Positions 33,703 through 43,098 are shown, counted from the first letter of the stretch. The stretch: DNA of 64,000 bases from JAJEAD01 sp965221555 (GCA_965221555.1 OZ244895.1:1116001-1180000), one strand, 5' to 3'. Program-made: numbers and translations. Notes: generated by a model from the sequence alone, not told the origin.

Positions 33703-35082
33703 CTACATCAGTCCCTCGGAGCGGACGTGGGCGAGCGTGTCGTCGAGACCTCGCTCCAGGCGGTCGAAGAGCATGTCGATCTCTTCGGTCTCGATGATGA
33801 GGGGCGGGCAGAACGCGATGCGCTTGCCCTCGCAGGCTCGCAGCAGCACCCCGTGGCGGGTGCACGCCTCGTTGCACCAGACGCCGATTTCCGGCCCGAA
33901 GCTCTCCTTGGTGGCCTTGTCCTTCACCAGCTCCACCGCGCCGATGAGCCCGACTCCCCGGGCTTCTCCCACCAGAGGATGGTCGGCGAGCGCGTTCAGC
34001 CGTTCCTGGCAGTGGGGGGCGACGCGCGCCACGTGGTCGGCAATGTCGATCTCGTCGTAGATCTTCAACGTTTCCACTGCGACCGCGGCCGAGACGGGGT
34101 GTCCGCCGTAGGTGAATCCGGTGCCGAGCACCATGTTGGAGTCGCTGAAATCACGTATCGGTCCGTAGACCTTCTCGTTCAGGATGACCGCGGATATCGG
34201 CAGATAGGCCGAGGAGAGCTGCTTGGCCACCACCACGATGTCCGGCTCGAATCCGAAGGTCTGGCAGCCGAAGGTGTTGCCGGTACGGTGGAAGCCGGTA
34301 ATCACCTCGTCGGAGACCATCAGCACGTCGTACTTGCGGCACACCGCCTGCATCTTCTGGAAGTAGGTGGCCGGCGGCACGATCGCGCCTCCCGCACCCA
34401 TTACCGGCTCGGCGACGAAGGCGGCGACGGTTTCGGGGCCCTCATCGAGAATGAGCCGCTCCAGCTCCTCGGCGCGACGGGTGGCGAATGCCTCTTCCGT
34501 CTCGCCCTCGTGCGCCTCGCGGTAGTGGTGGTGGCCTTCGGTGTGGAGGACGTTCTTTATCGGCAGGTCGAAACCCTTGTGCACGATCGGCAGGCCGGTG
34601 AGGCTGCCCGAGGAGATCGCGATGCCGTGGTAACCCTTCAGCCGGGCGATGATCTTCTTCTTCTCCGGCCGCCCCATCGCGTTGTTGTAGTACCACACGA
34701 ACTTCATCATGTGGTCGTTCGCCTCGGATCCCGAGTTGGCCAGCCACACTTTGGACATCGGTACCGGAGCGATCTCGAGCAGGCGCTCGGAGAGTTCGAT
34801 CGCGGGCATCGTGGAGCGATGGAAGAAGGTATGCGAGTAGGGCAGCTTCCGCATCTGCTTTACGGCGGCGTCGATGAGACGCTCGTTGCCGAAGCCAAGC
34901 GCCGTGCACCACAGGCCCGCGAGCCCTTCGATGTACTCGTTGCCCTCCAGGTCGCGGACGAAGACTCCCTTGCCTTCCTCGATGATCAGCGGCCCGGTCT
35001 CCTCGTGCTTGACGAGGTTCGTGTAGGGGTGAATGACCGATGCGATGTCCCGGGCGTGCGGGGAGTTGACGACGGCAGCCAT
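33703..35082 (-). CDS. Class III (omega-amino acid / polyamine) aminotransferase
   Basis: PLP-dependent aminotransferase, 459 codons. Motifs: PYTNLVKHEETGPLIIEEGKGVFVRDLEGN N-terminal segment, LANSGSEANDHMMKF (phosphate cup), LKGYHGIAISSGSLTG, MVSDEVITGFHRTGNTFG (Asp over pyridine N) and the Schiff-base Lys in VVVAKQLSSAYLPISAV. This pattern is that of omega-amino acid:pyruvate and putrescine-type aminotransferases. ATG 35082 has AAGGAG about 10 bases upstream; an extra 24 codons in frame upstream are rejected. It is likely cotranscribed with the PhyH gene (131-bp gap upstream) and the amidotransferase gene (87 bp downstream). Confidence 0.93.
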   Translation of the reverse strand: MAAVVNSPHARDIASVIHPYTNLVKHEETGPLIIEEGKGVFVRDLEGNEYIEGLAGLWCTALGFGNERLIDAAVKQMRKLPYSHTFFHRSTMPAIELSERLLEIAPVPMSKVWLANSGSEANDHMMKFVWYYNNAMGRPEKKKIIARLKGYHGIAISSGSLTGLPIVHKGFDLPIKNVLHTEGHHHYREAHEGETEEAFATRRAEELERLILDEGPETVAAFVAEPVMGAGGAIVPPATYFQKMQAVCRKYDVLMVSDEVITGFHRTGNTFGCQTFGFEPDIVVVAKQLSSAYLPISAVILNEKVYGPIRDFSDSNMVLGTGFTYGGHPVSAAVAVETLKIYDEIDIADHVARVAPHCQERLNALADHPLVGEARGVGLIGAVELVKDKATKESFGPEIGVWCNEACTRHGVLLRACEGKRIAFCPPLIIETEEIDMLFDRLERGLDDTLAHVRSEGLM

Positions 35083-35213
35083 GTTGATTGCGCTCCTTAG
35101 GTGTTCGCGGTGGTCCGGGGGCCTTCGCCCCTGGACGGAAGGGGAATCTATCAAACCCCGCGCTGTGGGTCTGCCCGACCCGCCGGGGTTGTCTTTGAAA
35201 TGAAGGGGCTCGC

Positions 35214-36044
35214 TCAGTAGGCGCGCCGCCGGCTTGCGCCACGGTAGAGGAAGTCCGCCCAGTGCGCGTTGACCGCATCCCGGCGCGCCACGTCCTCCGG
35301 CGCCATGTCCCGGCGCGGCCGCGGGCAGTTCTCGAAGTGCCGGTGCGGGTCACTCCCTCGCGCGAGCATCGCGTACCCCCGCCCGTCGCGCTCGTGCATG
35401 TGCGGCGGGACGTACTGCTGGACCACGACGCCGATGCGCCGATTGGGGCTCCGGTTGGGCTGCGAGGCATGGATGGTGCGGCCGTGGTGCAGCGAGATCT
35501 GGCCCGGTTGGAGCAGCAGGTCCACCGCTCTCGAGGTGTCGAGCCCTTCGATGGCCTGGCCGCGAGTGAGGATGTTGTGTTCGTCGAAGGTGTCGGTCTG
35601 GTCGTGCACTCCCTCGCGGTGGCTGCCGGGCAGCATCCGCATGCACCCGCTCTCCCGGTTGGAGGGCGAGAGCGCGAGCCACGTCGAGACGCCGTCGTGC
35701 GGCTCGAGCGGCGTGTAATTGAGATCCTGGTGCCAGCTCACGAAACCGGGTGACTGCGGCTCCTTGATGAAGAGCACCGAGCCCCAGCACAGGATGTCGG
35801 GGCCGATCAGGTCTTCCACCGCGTCGAGGATCGCCCGGTGGTGCACGATCTCGTCCATGAACGTGAAGGCGAGGTGGGCGTTGTTGCGTGTGGTGGGACC
35901 CAGCGCTTCCGGGTAGCACGCCTCCGCCTCCTCCAGCCGCACGCGGAAGCCTTCCGCTTCCGCTGGCGTCATCACGTCGACCGGAAAGCAGAACCCGTCC
36001 CGATGGTAACGGTCGACCTGGCTCGCGGTGAGTCGCTTGGGCAT
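35214..36044 (-). CDS. Phytanoyl-CoA dioxygenase (PhyH) family protein
   Basis: Fe(II)/2-oxoglutarate oxygenase of 276 residues. The iron ligands are the H-x-D of FVSWHQDLNYTPL and the His of ISLHHGRTIHASQPN, with the Arg of NRRIGVVVQQYVP for 2-oxoglutarate. Homologues hydroxylate alkyl-CoA, ectoine or other small amine-bearing substrates; the WHQDLNY context is close to ectoine-hydroxylase-like and amine-hydroxylating members, but no ectoine genes are present. First gene of a leftward group with an aminotransferase. Divergent from the acyl-CoA synthetase gene at 36264. Confidence 0.9.
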   Translation of the reverse strand: MPKRLTASQVDRYHRDGFCFPVDVMTPAEAEGFRVRLEEAEACYPEALGPTTRNNAHLAFTFMDEIVHHRAILDAVEDLIGPDILCWGSVLFIKEPQSPGFVSWHQDLNYTPLEPHDGVSTWLALSPSNRESGCMRMLPGSHREGVHDQTDTFDEHNILTRGQAIEGLDTSRAVDLLLQPGQISLHHGRTIHASQPNRSPNRRIGVVVQQYVPPHMHERDGRGYAMLARGSDPHRHFENCPRPRRDMAPEDVARRDAVNAHWADFLYRGASRRRAY

Positions 36045-36263
36045 GGTGTGCTCTCTTCACGGCGGGAAGCGCCTGGATCCCGGGAAACCCTCATCCGGGG
36101 CGCGCACCGAAGCGGCTCCCTCTGAGGGCGCGGCGGTGGCGGGATGCTCCACTTCGAGAGCGTATTCTGCGCGCGCCTCGGGTCTGTAACCAGACCGGAT
36201 CGCACCGGCCCGTTCCTCCATTACACTCGCGCTCCGATTGCCCGGGCACACCAGGACCACGGC

Positions 36264-38360
36264 ATGCCGGAAGAACGTTCGGCGGCGCGCCGGCGAAACA
36301 TCGAACGCTTGCTCAAGCCCCGCCACGTCGCCTTCATCGGCGGGGCGTGGGCGGCGGCGGCGCTTCGCAACTGTGCGGACTTCGGTTTCGAAGGCGAGAT
36401 GTGGTACGTCAATCCCCGCCGGCCGGAGGTGGACGGGCATCCGGTTTTCGGTTCGGTGCGCGATCTGCCGCGGGCGCCGGACTGCTCGTATGTCGCGGTC
36501 TCCGCCGAACGCAGCATCGAAGTCCTTGGCGACCTCTCCGCCCGAGGTGCGGGCGGGGCGGTGTGCTACGCGGCCGGCTTCGCGGAGAAGGGGCCGCAGG
36601 GCGCGGCTCTGCAGGAGCGGCTCGTGGCGTCGGCCCGGGACATGGCGGTGCTCGGCCCGAACTGCTACGGCATGCTCGATTTCCGGACCGGCCTGCACGT
36701 CTGGGCGGGCGATCGTCTGGCGCGCCGATCCGGACCGGGCATCGCCATCGTGAGCCAGAGCGGGGCGCTCGCCGAAGTGCTGATTCTGCAGCAGCGCGAC
36801 GTGCCTGTGGTGTCGGTGTCAACCGTTGGCAACCAGGCGGTGCTGGGCGTCGAGGACATCGTCGACGTGCTGCTCGACGATCCGGGGGTCAATGCAATCG
36901 GGGTCTACCTGGAGGGACTCAAGGATCCGACCTTCTTCAGCGAGGTCGCGGTTCGCGCTCTCGATGGCGGAGTGCCCCTCGTGGCGCTCAAGTCCGGGCG
37001 CACCGATACCGCGGCCCGGCTCACTCTCGGTCACACCAGCTCGCTTGCGGGCGAGGACGCGCTCTATCAGGCATTCTTCGATCGGCTCGGCGTGATCCGC
37101 GTGGATTCCCTGAGCCGCATGCTCGAGACGCTCAAGCTTCTGAGCTACGCGGGCCCACTCGCGACCCCGCACTTCGCGGCGATGACCATCTCGGGGGGTG
37201 GCGCGGCGATGATTGCGGACTACGCCGAACACTACGGCGCCGTTCCCGCTCCGCTCGACGACGCAGGTATGCGGCGGCTTCGCGCGGCGTTTCCCGACTA
37301 CGTCAACTGCGGCAATCCCCTCGACATCACGGTCGGCGGAATGGAGTCCGGCATGGTGGCGGTGGCGGCCGATGTCCTTGCGAGCAGCGACGCGGAATTC
37401 GTGATGATGATGCTCGACTCCCTGGCTACGGGGTCTTACGACGACATCAACGCGATCATCATGGACACGGTGGCCGAGGCGATCCGAAGGCATGGGAAGC
37501 GCGGGGGCGCGCTGGGATGCCTGCCCGAGACGCTGGCTCCGCGAACCCGAGAGCAGGCGCTCGGCCTCGGGCTGGTGCCGATGCATGGCCTGGAGGAGGC
37601 GGTGGCGGCGGTCGCCGACGCCGCCCGTTACGGCGCGGCGCGGCGGGCCGGCGTTGCGACGCCCCGCGAGGCGCGGATTCTCCAAGGAGCGCCCAAACTC
37701 GAACGAGGGCCCTCTCCGCTCGACGAGTCGCAGAGCAAGCGCTTTCTCGAGGGCGCCGGCATCACTGTGCCCGAGGCGAAGGTCGTGCCCGCGGAAGGGG
37801 TGGCGCATGCGGCGCGCGCGCTCGGCTTCCCGGTGGTGCTCAAGTGCGTCGATGCCTCCATCGCGCACAAGAGCGAAGCCGGCGCGGTGGCGCTTGGCCT
37901 CGACGACGAAGCAATGCTCGCCGCCGCGCTCGGGGAGATGCGCGCGCGGCTGCCGGGTGACGCAAGGTGCTTCCTGGTGGAACGTCAGGTGGGCGGCGCC
38001 GTCGCCGAGATCATCGCCGGGGTGCGCTACGACCCGACCTTCGGCCACGCGTTGCTGGTCGGCGCGGGCGGAGTGCTGGTCGAGCTCATCGAGGACCGGC
38101 AGGTTCTGCTGCTGCCCACGACGCGCGCCGCGGTCGAGTCGGCGGTGGACTCCCTGCGGGTATCGAAGCTGCTCCGCGCCTTTCGCGGCCGTCCCGCGGG
38201 AGACCGCGCCGCGCTCGTGGACGCGCTCACGGCGCTCGCCCGGCTCGCCTGGCGGGAGCGCGAGCGCCTGTACGAGATCGACGTCAATCCGCTCCTGGTG
38301 CTCGAAGAGGGCGCCGGAGTGGTCGCGGTGGATGCGCTGGTGACGCTCGCCGAGGGGTAG
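36264..38360 (+). CDS. NDP-forming acyl-CoA synthetase (acetate--CoA ligase ADP-forming, fused alpha-beta)
   Basis: Single-chain acyl-CoA synthetase of 698 residues that converts an acid, CoA and ATP to acyl-CoA and ADP (or the reverse). Order: CoA-binding Rossmann domain (HVAFIGGAWAAAALRNC), two succinyl-CoA-ligase-like flavodoxin folds (IAIVSQSGALAEV; the phosphorylated His region LTLGHTSSLAGEDALY), then the ATP-grasp domain (SKRFLEGAGITVPEAK, VLKCVDASIAHKSEAGAVALGL, and EIDVNPLLVLEEG). Start ATG 36264 has AGGA nine bases before; the frame is open upstream to 36144 but lacks similarity. Acyl substrate not determined. Confidence 0.92.
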   Translation: MPEERSAARRRNIERLLKPRHVAFIGGAWAAAALRNCADFGFEGEMWYVNPRRPEVDGHPVFGSVRDLPRAPDCSYVAVSAERSIEVLGDLSARGAGGAVCYAAGFAEKGPQGAALQERLVASARDMAVLGPNCYGMLDFRTGLHVWAGDRLARRSGPGIAIVSQSGALAEVLILQQRDVPVVSVSTVGNQAVLGVEDIVDVLLDDPGVNAIGVYLEGLKDPTFFSEVAVRALDGGVPLVALKSGRTDTAARLTLGHTSSLAGEDALYQAFFDRLGVIRVDSLSRMLETLKLLSYAGPLATPHFAAMTISGGGAAMIADYAEHYGAVPAPLDDAGMRRLRAAFPDYVNCGNPLDITVGGMESGMVAVAADVLASSDAEFVMMMLDSLATGSYDDINAIIMDTVAEAIRRHGKRGGALGCLPETLAPRTREQALGLGLVPMHGLEEAVAAVADAARYGAARRAGVATPREARILQGAPKLERGPSPLDESQSKRFLEGAGITVPEAKVVPAEGVAHAARALGFPVVLKCVDASIAHKSEAGAVALGLDDEAMLAAALGEMRARLPGDARCFLVERQVGGAVAEIIAGVRYDPTFGHALLVGAGGVLVELIEDRQVLLLPTTRAAVESAVDSLRVSKLLRAFRGRPAGDRAALVDALTALARLAWRERERLYEIDVNPLLVLEEGAGVVAVDALVTLAEG

Positions 38361-38437
38361 CGCGTTCGTCGTCTTCCCCGCTTGCCGCTGGATGGCTTCG
38401 ACGCGGCACTTTCCGACCCCGATCGGGTCGGGTGACC

Positions 38438-38623
38438 TCAATCCAGGATCATTGCGGTGATGAGACCGAATATCACTCCCGCACTGAATCCGGGGGTGCT
38501 GGTGACGGCCACCACCGCAACCACGACCACCAGCATCGTCAGCAGAGCGCGGCGGGGGGTGCCGACAAACCACCGCGCGGCATTCAACGCCCATCTGCAT
38601 GCGGCGAGCAGACGGTCCATCAC
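38438..38623 (-). CDS. Possible small membrane protein
   Basis: 61-residue frame with a basic amphipathic start (MMDRLLAACRWALNAARWF) followed by two hydrophobic stretches, LLTMLVVVVAVVAVTS and AGVIFGLITAMILD. GGGGGAG lies a few bases before the ATG. It is short, has no recognised family, and sits in a gap between the acyl-CoA synthetase and the convergent alcohol dehydrogenase; it may be real but could be noise. Confidence 0.4.
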   Translation of the reverse strand: MMDRLLAACRWALNAARWFVGTPRRALLTMLVVVVAVVAVTSTPGFSAGVIFGLITAMILD

Positions 38624-38753
38624 TCCCCCGTGACCGCGTACGGGAGCAACACCGCCTCTTCGGGCGATTCACGGCGGCTCGGGCGCATTATTGGACGGGC
38701 TTTGCCCAAGCCGCCGTGAAATGGCCCGGGTCTGGGCGAGATGGCCGCGAGAA

Positions 38754-39860
38754 TCAAACGAGAGGGCCGCTCTCGGGTCCGTCGAAGACGATGACGTTGC
38801 GCAGGGCTTCGTTGCGCTTCACCGCCGCGATCGCGTCGTTGATCTCTTCCAGACGGTACTGGCGGGAGATCAGCTCGTCGAGCTTGAGCTTGCCCGTCTC
38901 GTAGTGACGCACCAGCTTCGGGATGTCGACCTGCAGGCGAGTGGAGCCCATCTTGCTGCCCATGATGTGGTGGCTGCCGCCGGCGAAGGCCGTTACCTCG
39001 ATCTCGGTGGATTCCCCGTCCGGCGGCATGCCGACGAGTACCGTGGTGCCGGCAAGTCGCATGAGCTCGAGGCCCAGCTCGACCGCCGGGATGTTGCCGG
39101 CGGCAACGAATACATAGTCCGCTCCGAGACCCGAGGTAAGGGCCTTGACCTGCGCCCCCAGGTCCGAAGCGCCGGCGTCGACCGCGTGGGTGGCTCCGAA
39201 GCGCATCGCGGCCTCGCGCTTTGACTCCGAGAGATCCACCGCGATGATGGGGTCGGCGCCGCAGAGCACGGCGCCCTGCACGCAGTTGAGGCCGACTCCG
39301 CCGGTGCCCACTACCGCCACGCTGCTCCCGGGCGGGACCTTCGCGGTGTTGACCACCGCCCCGAGGCCCGTGATCACGCCGCAGGCGAGCAGCGACGCGC
39401 AGTCAAGCGGCACCGTGTCGGGGATCGCCGCCACCTGCGACTCGTCGACCACCACCACCTCGGCGAAGGCCGCGGTACGCAGACCCTGGCGCACCGGGAT
39501 ACCGTCCCGAGTGCGGATGCGCGGGCGCTCGTCGCGGGCGAAGGGAGTCGGGCACACCGTCTGCGCCCCGCTCTGACAGAAGAAGCAGTGTCCGCAGGCG
39601 CGGATCAGGGTGACCACCACGTGGTCGCCGACCCCGATCCGCCTCACCCCCGGCCCCGTGGCCTCGACCACGCCCGCCGCCTCGTGCCCGTAGATCGCGG
39701 GAAGCGGGCCGCCCCAGCCTCCGTCCGCGTAGATGATGTCGCTGTGGCATATGGCGCAGGCCGCGAGGCGGACCTGCACCTCTGCGCTCTCCGGAGGATC
39801 GATGTCGACTTCCTCGATGACCAGGGGCCGACCGAACTCGTGACACACCGCCGCTTTCAT
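38754..39860 (-). CDS. Zinc-dependent alcohol dehydrogenase (MDR family)
   Basis: Medium-chain zinc alcohol dehydrogenase, 368 residues. Catalytic zinc ligands are Cys in AACAICHSD, His-Glu in YGHEAAGVVE and a distal Cys in LLACGVITG; the structural zinc site has four Cys in CGHCFFCQSGAQTVC. The NAD-binding motif is VVGTGGVGLNC with Asp in IIAVDLSESK, favouring NAD. Long side loop (PFARDERPRIRTRDGIPVRQ) resembles the S-(hydroxymethyl)glutathione/class III type. Divergent from the M20 peptidase gene. Confidence 0.93.
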   Translation of the reverse strand: MKAAVCHEFGRPLVIEEVDIDPPESAEVQVRLAACAICHSDIIYADGGWGGPLPAIYGHEAAGVVEATGPGVRRIGVGDHVVVTLIRACGHCFFCQSGAQTVCPTPFARDERPRIRTRDGIPVRQGLRTAAFAEVVVVDESQVAAIPDTVPLDCASLLACGVITGLGAVVNTAKVPPGSSVAVVGTGGVGLNCVQGAVLCGADPIIAVDLSESKREAAMRFGATHAVDAGASDLGAQVKALTSGLGADYVFVAAGNIPAVELGLELMRLAGTTVLVGMPPDGESTEIEVTAFAGGSHHIMGSKMGSTRLQVDIPKLVRHYETGKLKLDELISRQYRLEEINDAIAAVKRNEALRNVIVFDGPESGPLV

Positions 39861-39982
39861 CGTGAACCGCTCCCTCCCCGGCTACAATCCGGCGCCTTCT
39901 TGCCCGCGCGGGCCGCGCCCGCCACGGGCGCGCCGCATGTTATCCCGAATCCGGCGCCGGGGACGCACACGAGGAAGGGACC

Positions 39983-41125
39983 GTGACCGAGAAGCAGAAT
40001 GTTCCGCAGCTCGACGCCGACGAGATCCTGGACGGGATCCTCGAGTGGGTGAACATCGAGTCGCCTTCCGACGATGCCGCCGCGGTCAATCGGATGGCGG
40101 ACCGGGTGGAGCGGGATCTGGGCGCTATCGAAGCCCGTATCGAGCGCATCCCGGGCCGCGACGGTTACGGGGATATCCTCATCGCACGCAGCGCGCGGGC
40201 CGGCGAGGAGCCCGGGATTCTGATCCTCTCGCACATGGACACCGTGCATTCTGTGGGCACCCTCGAGGGCGCGCGTCCGGTGGAGCGCGACGGCGACGTC
40301 GTTTACGGCCCCGGCATCTACGACATGAAGGGAGGCGCCTACATCGCCTTCCATGCCCTGCGCCACCTCGTGCGCATGGGCATGTCCCCCTCGCTGCCGG
40401 TCACTTTCCTCTACGTGCCCGAAGAAGAGGTCGGCAGCCACACCTCCCGCGAGCACATCGAGCGCCTCGCGCTTCAGAACAAGTACGTGCTCGTGACCGA
40501 GCCGGCGCGCGACGGCGGGAAGGTGGTGACCTCGCGCAAGGGCGCCGGCGACTTCGAGGTGGTGACGCGCGGGCGGCCCGCGCACGCCGGCGCCCGCCAC
40601 CAGGACGGGCGCAACGCGATCAAGGAAATGGCGCATCAGGTGTTGCGCCTGGAAGCGATGACCGACTACGCGCGCGGCATCACGGTGAGCGTAGGGGTGA
40701 TCGGCGGTGGCGTCTTCCCCAACGTGGTACCGGCCGCGTGTCGGGCCCTGGTGGATCTTCGCGTTCCCGATGCCCAAAGCGCCGAGGAGATGTGTGAGCG
40801 CATCATGGGTCTCACCCCGGTCGGCCCCGACACCGAAGTCCACGTGAGCGGAGGGATGAACCGTCCCGGATACCGCAAGGACGAGGGCATCAGCGCGCTC
40901 TTCGAGCATGCGCGCGCGCAGGCCGCGGAGATCGGGTTCGAGCTCGAGGATACCGGCTCGGGAGGGGTCAGCGACGGGAACTTCAGCGCCGCTCTCGGGG
41001 TGCCCACGCTGGACGGCCTCGGTGTGGACGGGCAGGGCGCGCACACCGACTACGAGCAGCTCTACTACTCGTCGCTCGTGCCGCGCACCCGGCTCTGGGT
41101 GCGCCTGCTGACCACGCTCAAGTAG
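39983..41125 (+). CDS. M20 family metallopeptidase (carboxypeptidase G2-like)
   Basis: Zinc amidohydrolase/peptidase of 380 residues in the M20A/CPG2 line. Zinc and catalytic residues: LILSHMDTVHSVG (H-x-D), GPGIYDMKGGAYIAFHAL (Asp), LYVPEEEVGSHTS (Glu-Glu), VLVTEPAR (Glu) and GLGVDGQGAHTDYEQLY (His). The lid/dimerisation domain lies around 170-290. GTG start at 39983 with GGAAGGG just upstream. No signal peptide. The gene ends 4 bp before a DMT exporter, a likely hydrolase-plus-efflux pair. Confidence 0.92.
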   Translation: MTEKQNVPQLDADEILDGILEWVNIESPSDDAAAVNRMADRVERDLGAIEARIERIPGRDGYGDILIARSARAGEEPGILILSHMDTVHSVGTLEGARPVERDGDVVYGPGIYDMKGGAYIAFHALRHLVRMGMSPSLPVTFLYVPEEEVGSHTSREHIERLALQNKYVLVTEPARDGGKVVTSRKGAGDFEVVTRGRPAHAGARHQDGRNAIKEMAHQVLRLEAMTDYARGITVSVGVIGGGVFPNVVPAACRALVDLRVPDAQSAEEMCERIMGLTPVGPDTEVHVSGGMNRPGYRKDEGISALFEHARAQAAEIGFELEDTGSGGVSDGNFSAALGVPTLDGLGVDGQGAHTDYEQLYYSSLVPRTRLWVRLLTTLK

Positions 41126-41129
41126 CGCC

Positions 41130-42080
41130 ATGCGGGCCCGCGCCGCCCGCGCTTCGACGCTCGGGATCGCTTCGCTCCTGGTGGGGCTCGGAGCCCTCGC
41201 CACCCAGGACGTGGTGTTCAAGCTGATGAGCGGGCGCTACTCGGTGTTCGAGATCCTGTTCCTGCGAGGATGCTTCACGGTGCTGGTGCTGCGCTTGGCG
41301 CTCCTGCTGGTTCGCTTTCCGCGCCCGTTGCACACGCAGCGCCTCGGCACCCAGTACCTGCGCGGCGGCCTGCTGTGCTGCGCGCTCTCCTGCTATTGCC
41401 TGGCATTGAGCGCGATGCCTCTCCTCGACGCGGTCGCGATTTTCTTCGCGGCGCCGCTGGTTTCGACGTCGCTCAGCCCCTGGCTGCTCAAGGAACAGGT
41501 GTCGCTGCGGCAGTGGGCAGCGGTGATCCTGGGATTCGTCGGCATGCTGATCATGGTCGGCCCCGGTGCGGGGGCCTTTCAGGCGGGTGCGGTGTTCGCG
41601 TTGTTCGCCGCCGTCTTCTATGCGATCTCGGCCATCGTGTCGCGCTCGCTGGGTCGCACCGACCGGGCCGCGACCACCGCCTACTACACGGTGTACATGT
41701 ACATCGTGGTGTCCGCGGTCGGCGTGGTTGCGATCGAGATCGCCGGGGTGGACTTGAGCGCGGGCAACGTGGTCGTCTTGCGCGCCTGGCGGGACCCCGA
41801 CTGGTTCGATGTCGGCCTGCTCGCAGGCTCGGGCTTCGCCGTGGCGCTCGGCTTCTTCTGTCTTGCGCAGGCCTACCGGCTCGCCACGATTCCGGTTCTC
41901 GCCCCCTTCGAGTACACCGCACTGATCTGGGCGGGGATTCTCGGCTACCTCATCTGGGACGAGGTGCCCACCCGCCTCACCCTGATCGGCGCCGCGCTCA
42001 TCGTGGCGAGCGGCTGGTACGTCGCCGTCGCGCCCGGAAGGGGAACGAGGCGCGCGCGCCGGCCGTCTCCGGAGAAGTGA
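41130..42080 (+). CDS. EamA/DMT-family transporter
   Basis: 316-residue ten-helix permease with two EamA repeats, RhaT/DMT type (first helix LGIASLLVGLGALATQDVVFKLMSG, second-repeat helices through LTLIGAALIVASGWYVAVAPG). The ATG follows the M20 peptidase stop by 4 bases, so it is almost certainly cotranscribed with it and may export the product of that enzyme. The C-terminal tail is basic (GRGTRRARRPSPEK). A complete family-1 repeat begins 20 bp after the stop. Confidence 0.92.
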   Translation: MRARAARASTLGIASLLVGLGALATQDVVFKLMSGRYSVFEILFLRGCFTVLVLRLALLLVRFPRPLHTQRLGTQYLRGGLLCCALSCYCLALSAMPLLDAVAIFFAAPLVSTSLSPWLLKEQVSLRQWAAVILGFVGMLIMVGPGAGAFQAGAVFALFAAVFYAISAIVSRSLGRTDRAATTAYYTVYMYIVVSAVGVVAIEIAGVDLSAGNVVVLRAWRDPDWFDVGLLAGSGFAVALGFFCLAQAYRLATIPVLAPFEYTALIWAGILGYLIWDEVPTRLTLIGAALIVASGWYVAVAPGRGTRRARRPSPEK

Positions 42081-42099
42081 CAGCGCGTCACCCGTGGGC

Positions 42100-42283
42100 T
42101 AACTCGGATGTTTCACCGATTTTCTACTGCGGACGCCAATATGATCGCTGTCCCGGGCTTCCCTCCCTCAAGCCGCAACGTCTTCGTGTCGGCTACGCAT
42201 TCAGCATCTTTCGGTCCGTGCCTCCTGCCATCACGGCATCTTGGCGCCCGAAGCGGCCGAATATCGGTGAAACATCCGGGCTA
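42100..42283 (-). mobile_element. Family-1 MITE-like element, copy E (complete short form)
   Basis: 184 bp between the convergent DMT and aldolase genes, in the opposite orientation to copy D. Terminal repeats: TAACTCGGATGTTTCACCGA at the left and ATCGGTGAAACATCCGGGCT followed by A at the right, so TA borders both ends. Interior (minus strand) runs GGCGCCAAGATGCCGTGATG, CACGGACCGAAAGATGCTGA, then directly GTAGCCGACACGAAGACGTT, lacking the hairpin insert of copies C and D. The right-hand CTA is also the TAG stop of the aldolase gene. Confidence 0.9.
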
Positions 42284-43042
42284 ATGCGCGTAGTCCGGCT
42301 CCTCGCGGTCGAGCACCCGCTTCCACGCCGCGAAGGTGAGCTGCGACTCGGTCTCGCTGAGGTCCGCCATCTCGTCGCCGGTGCGTTCGGCCACGTCGTC
42401 CGCCACCAGACGGGGCGTTGCGCCGGAAGAGACCACGCGGTGGTAGTCCTCGCAGCAGCGTTCCAGGAAGAAGAGGTCGGTGAACGCTTCCGCCACCGTC
42501 GGCGCCACGGTGGTGATGCCGTGGTTCGCGTGCATCACCACGCGCCGGTTCCCGATCACCCGCGCCATGCGCTCGCCCTCTTCGCGGGCGGTGGCGAGCC
42601 CCGCGTACTCGTCGTCGTAGGCGATGCGTTCGTGGTAGCGCAGACAGCTCTGGTTCACCATTGCGAGCCGGTTGTCCTCGAGGCAGGTGAGCCAGGTGGA
42701 AAAGGGCGGGTGCAGATGCAGCACGCAGGCCGCATGCGGCACCTCGAGGTGAATCGCGGCGTGGATGTGCAGCGCGGTCGTCTCGACCTCCCCCTCGCCC
42801 TTCACCGTGTTGCCCTCGGTGTCCACGACGATCAGGTTGCTCGCGGTAATCTCCGACATGAGATACCCGTGGGCCTTGACCAGGAAGCGATCCGAGCGGC
42901 CGGGCAGCGCATGGGTCAGGTGGTTGTAGATGTTGTCGTTCCAGCCGAAGCGATGGGCGAGGCGGTGCACGGCGGCGAGATCGACGCGGGCTCGTCGTTC
43001 CGCCTCAAGTTCCCGGTCGAGGTCGATGGCGTGAAGGGTCAT
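42281..43042 (-). CDS. Class II aldolase/adducin family protein
   Basis: Zinc aldolase-fold protein of 253 residues. Zinc ligands are in VLHLHPPFSTW (two His) and MHANHGITTVAP (His), with ALHIHAAIHLEVPHA preceding; NYNHLTHALPG-type N-terminal segment is present as IYNHLTHALPGRSD. Family members act as fuculose-phosphate aldolases, sugar epimerases or decarboxylases; the acid loop cannot settle this. The stop codon TAG is formed by the terminal TA and G of the family-1 repeat, so the last codons GAC TAC GCG CAT may have been trimmed or added when the element inserted. Divergent from the isomerase gene at 43144. Confidence 0.9.
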   Translation of the reverse strand: MTLHAIDLDRELEAERRARVDLAAVHRLAHRFGWNDNIYNHLTHALPGRSDRFLVKAHGYLMSEITASNLIVVDTEGNTVKGEGEVETTALHIHAAIHLEVPHAACVLHLHPPFSTWLTCLEDNRLAMVNQSCLRYHERIAYDDEYAGLATAREEGERMARVIGNRRVVMHANHGITTVAPTVAEAFTDLFFLERCCEDYHRVVSSGATPRLVADDVAERTGDEMADLSETESQLTFAAWKRVLDREEPDYAH

Positions 43043-43070
43043 GCCGCTTTCTCCGCTTGGGTCTGCAAGC

Positions 43071-43098
43071 TTGTCATGTTGCCACAGAGTGCTAACTT
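43071..43098 (+). promoter_or_regulatory. Candidate sigma-70 promoter for the Asp/Glu racemase-type gene
   Basis: TTGTCA (43071-43076) and TAACTT (43093-43098) separated by 16 bases, about 45 bp upstream of the GTG at 43144 in an otherwise AT-richer stretch of the divergent region. A prediction from two loose hexamers only. Confidence 0.35.
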
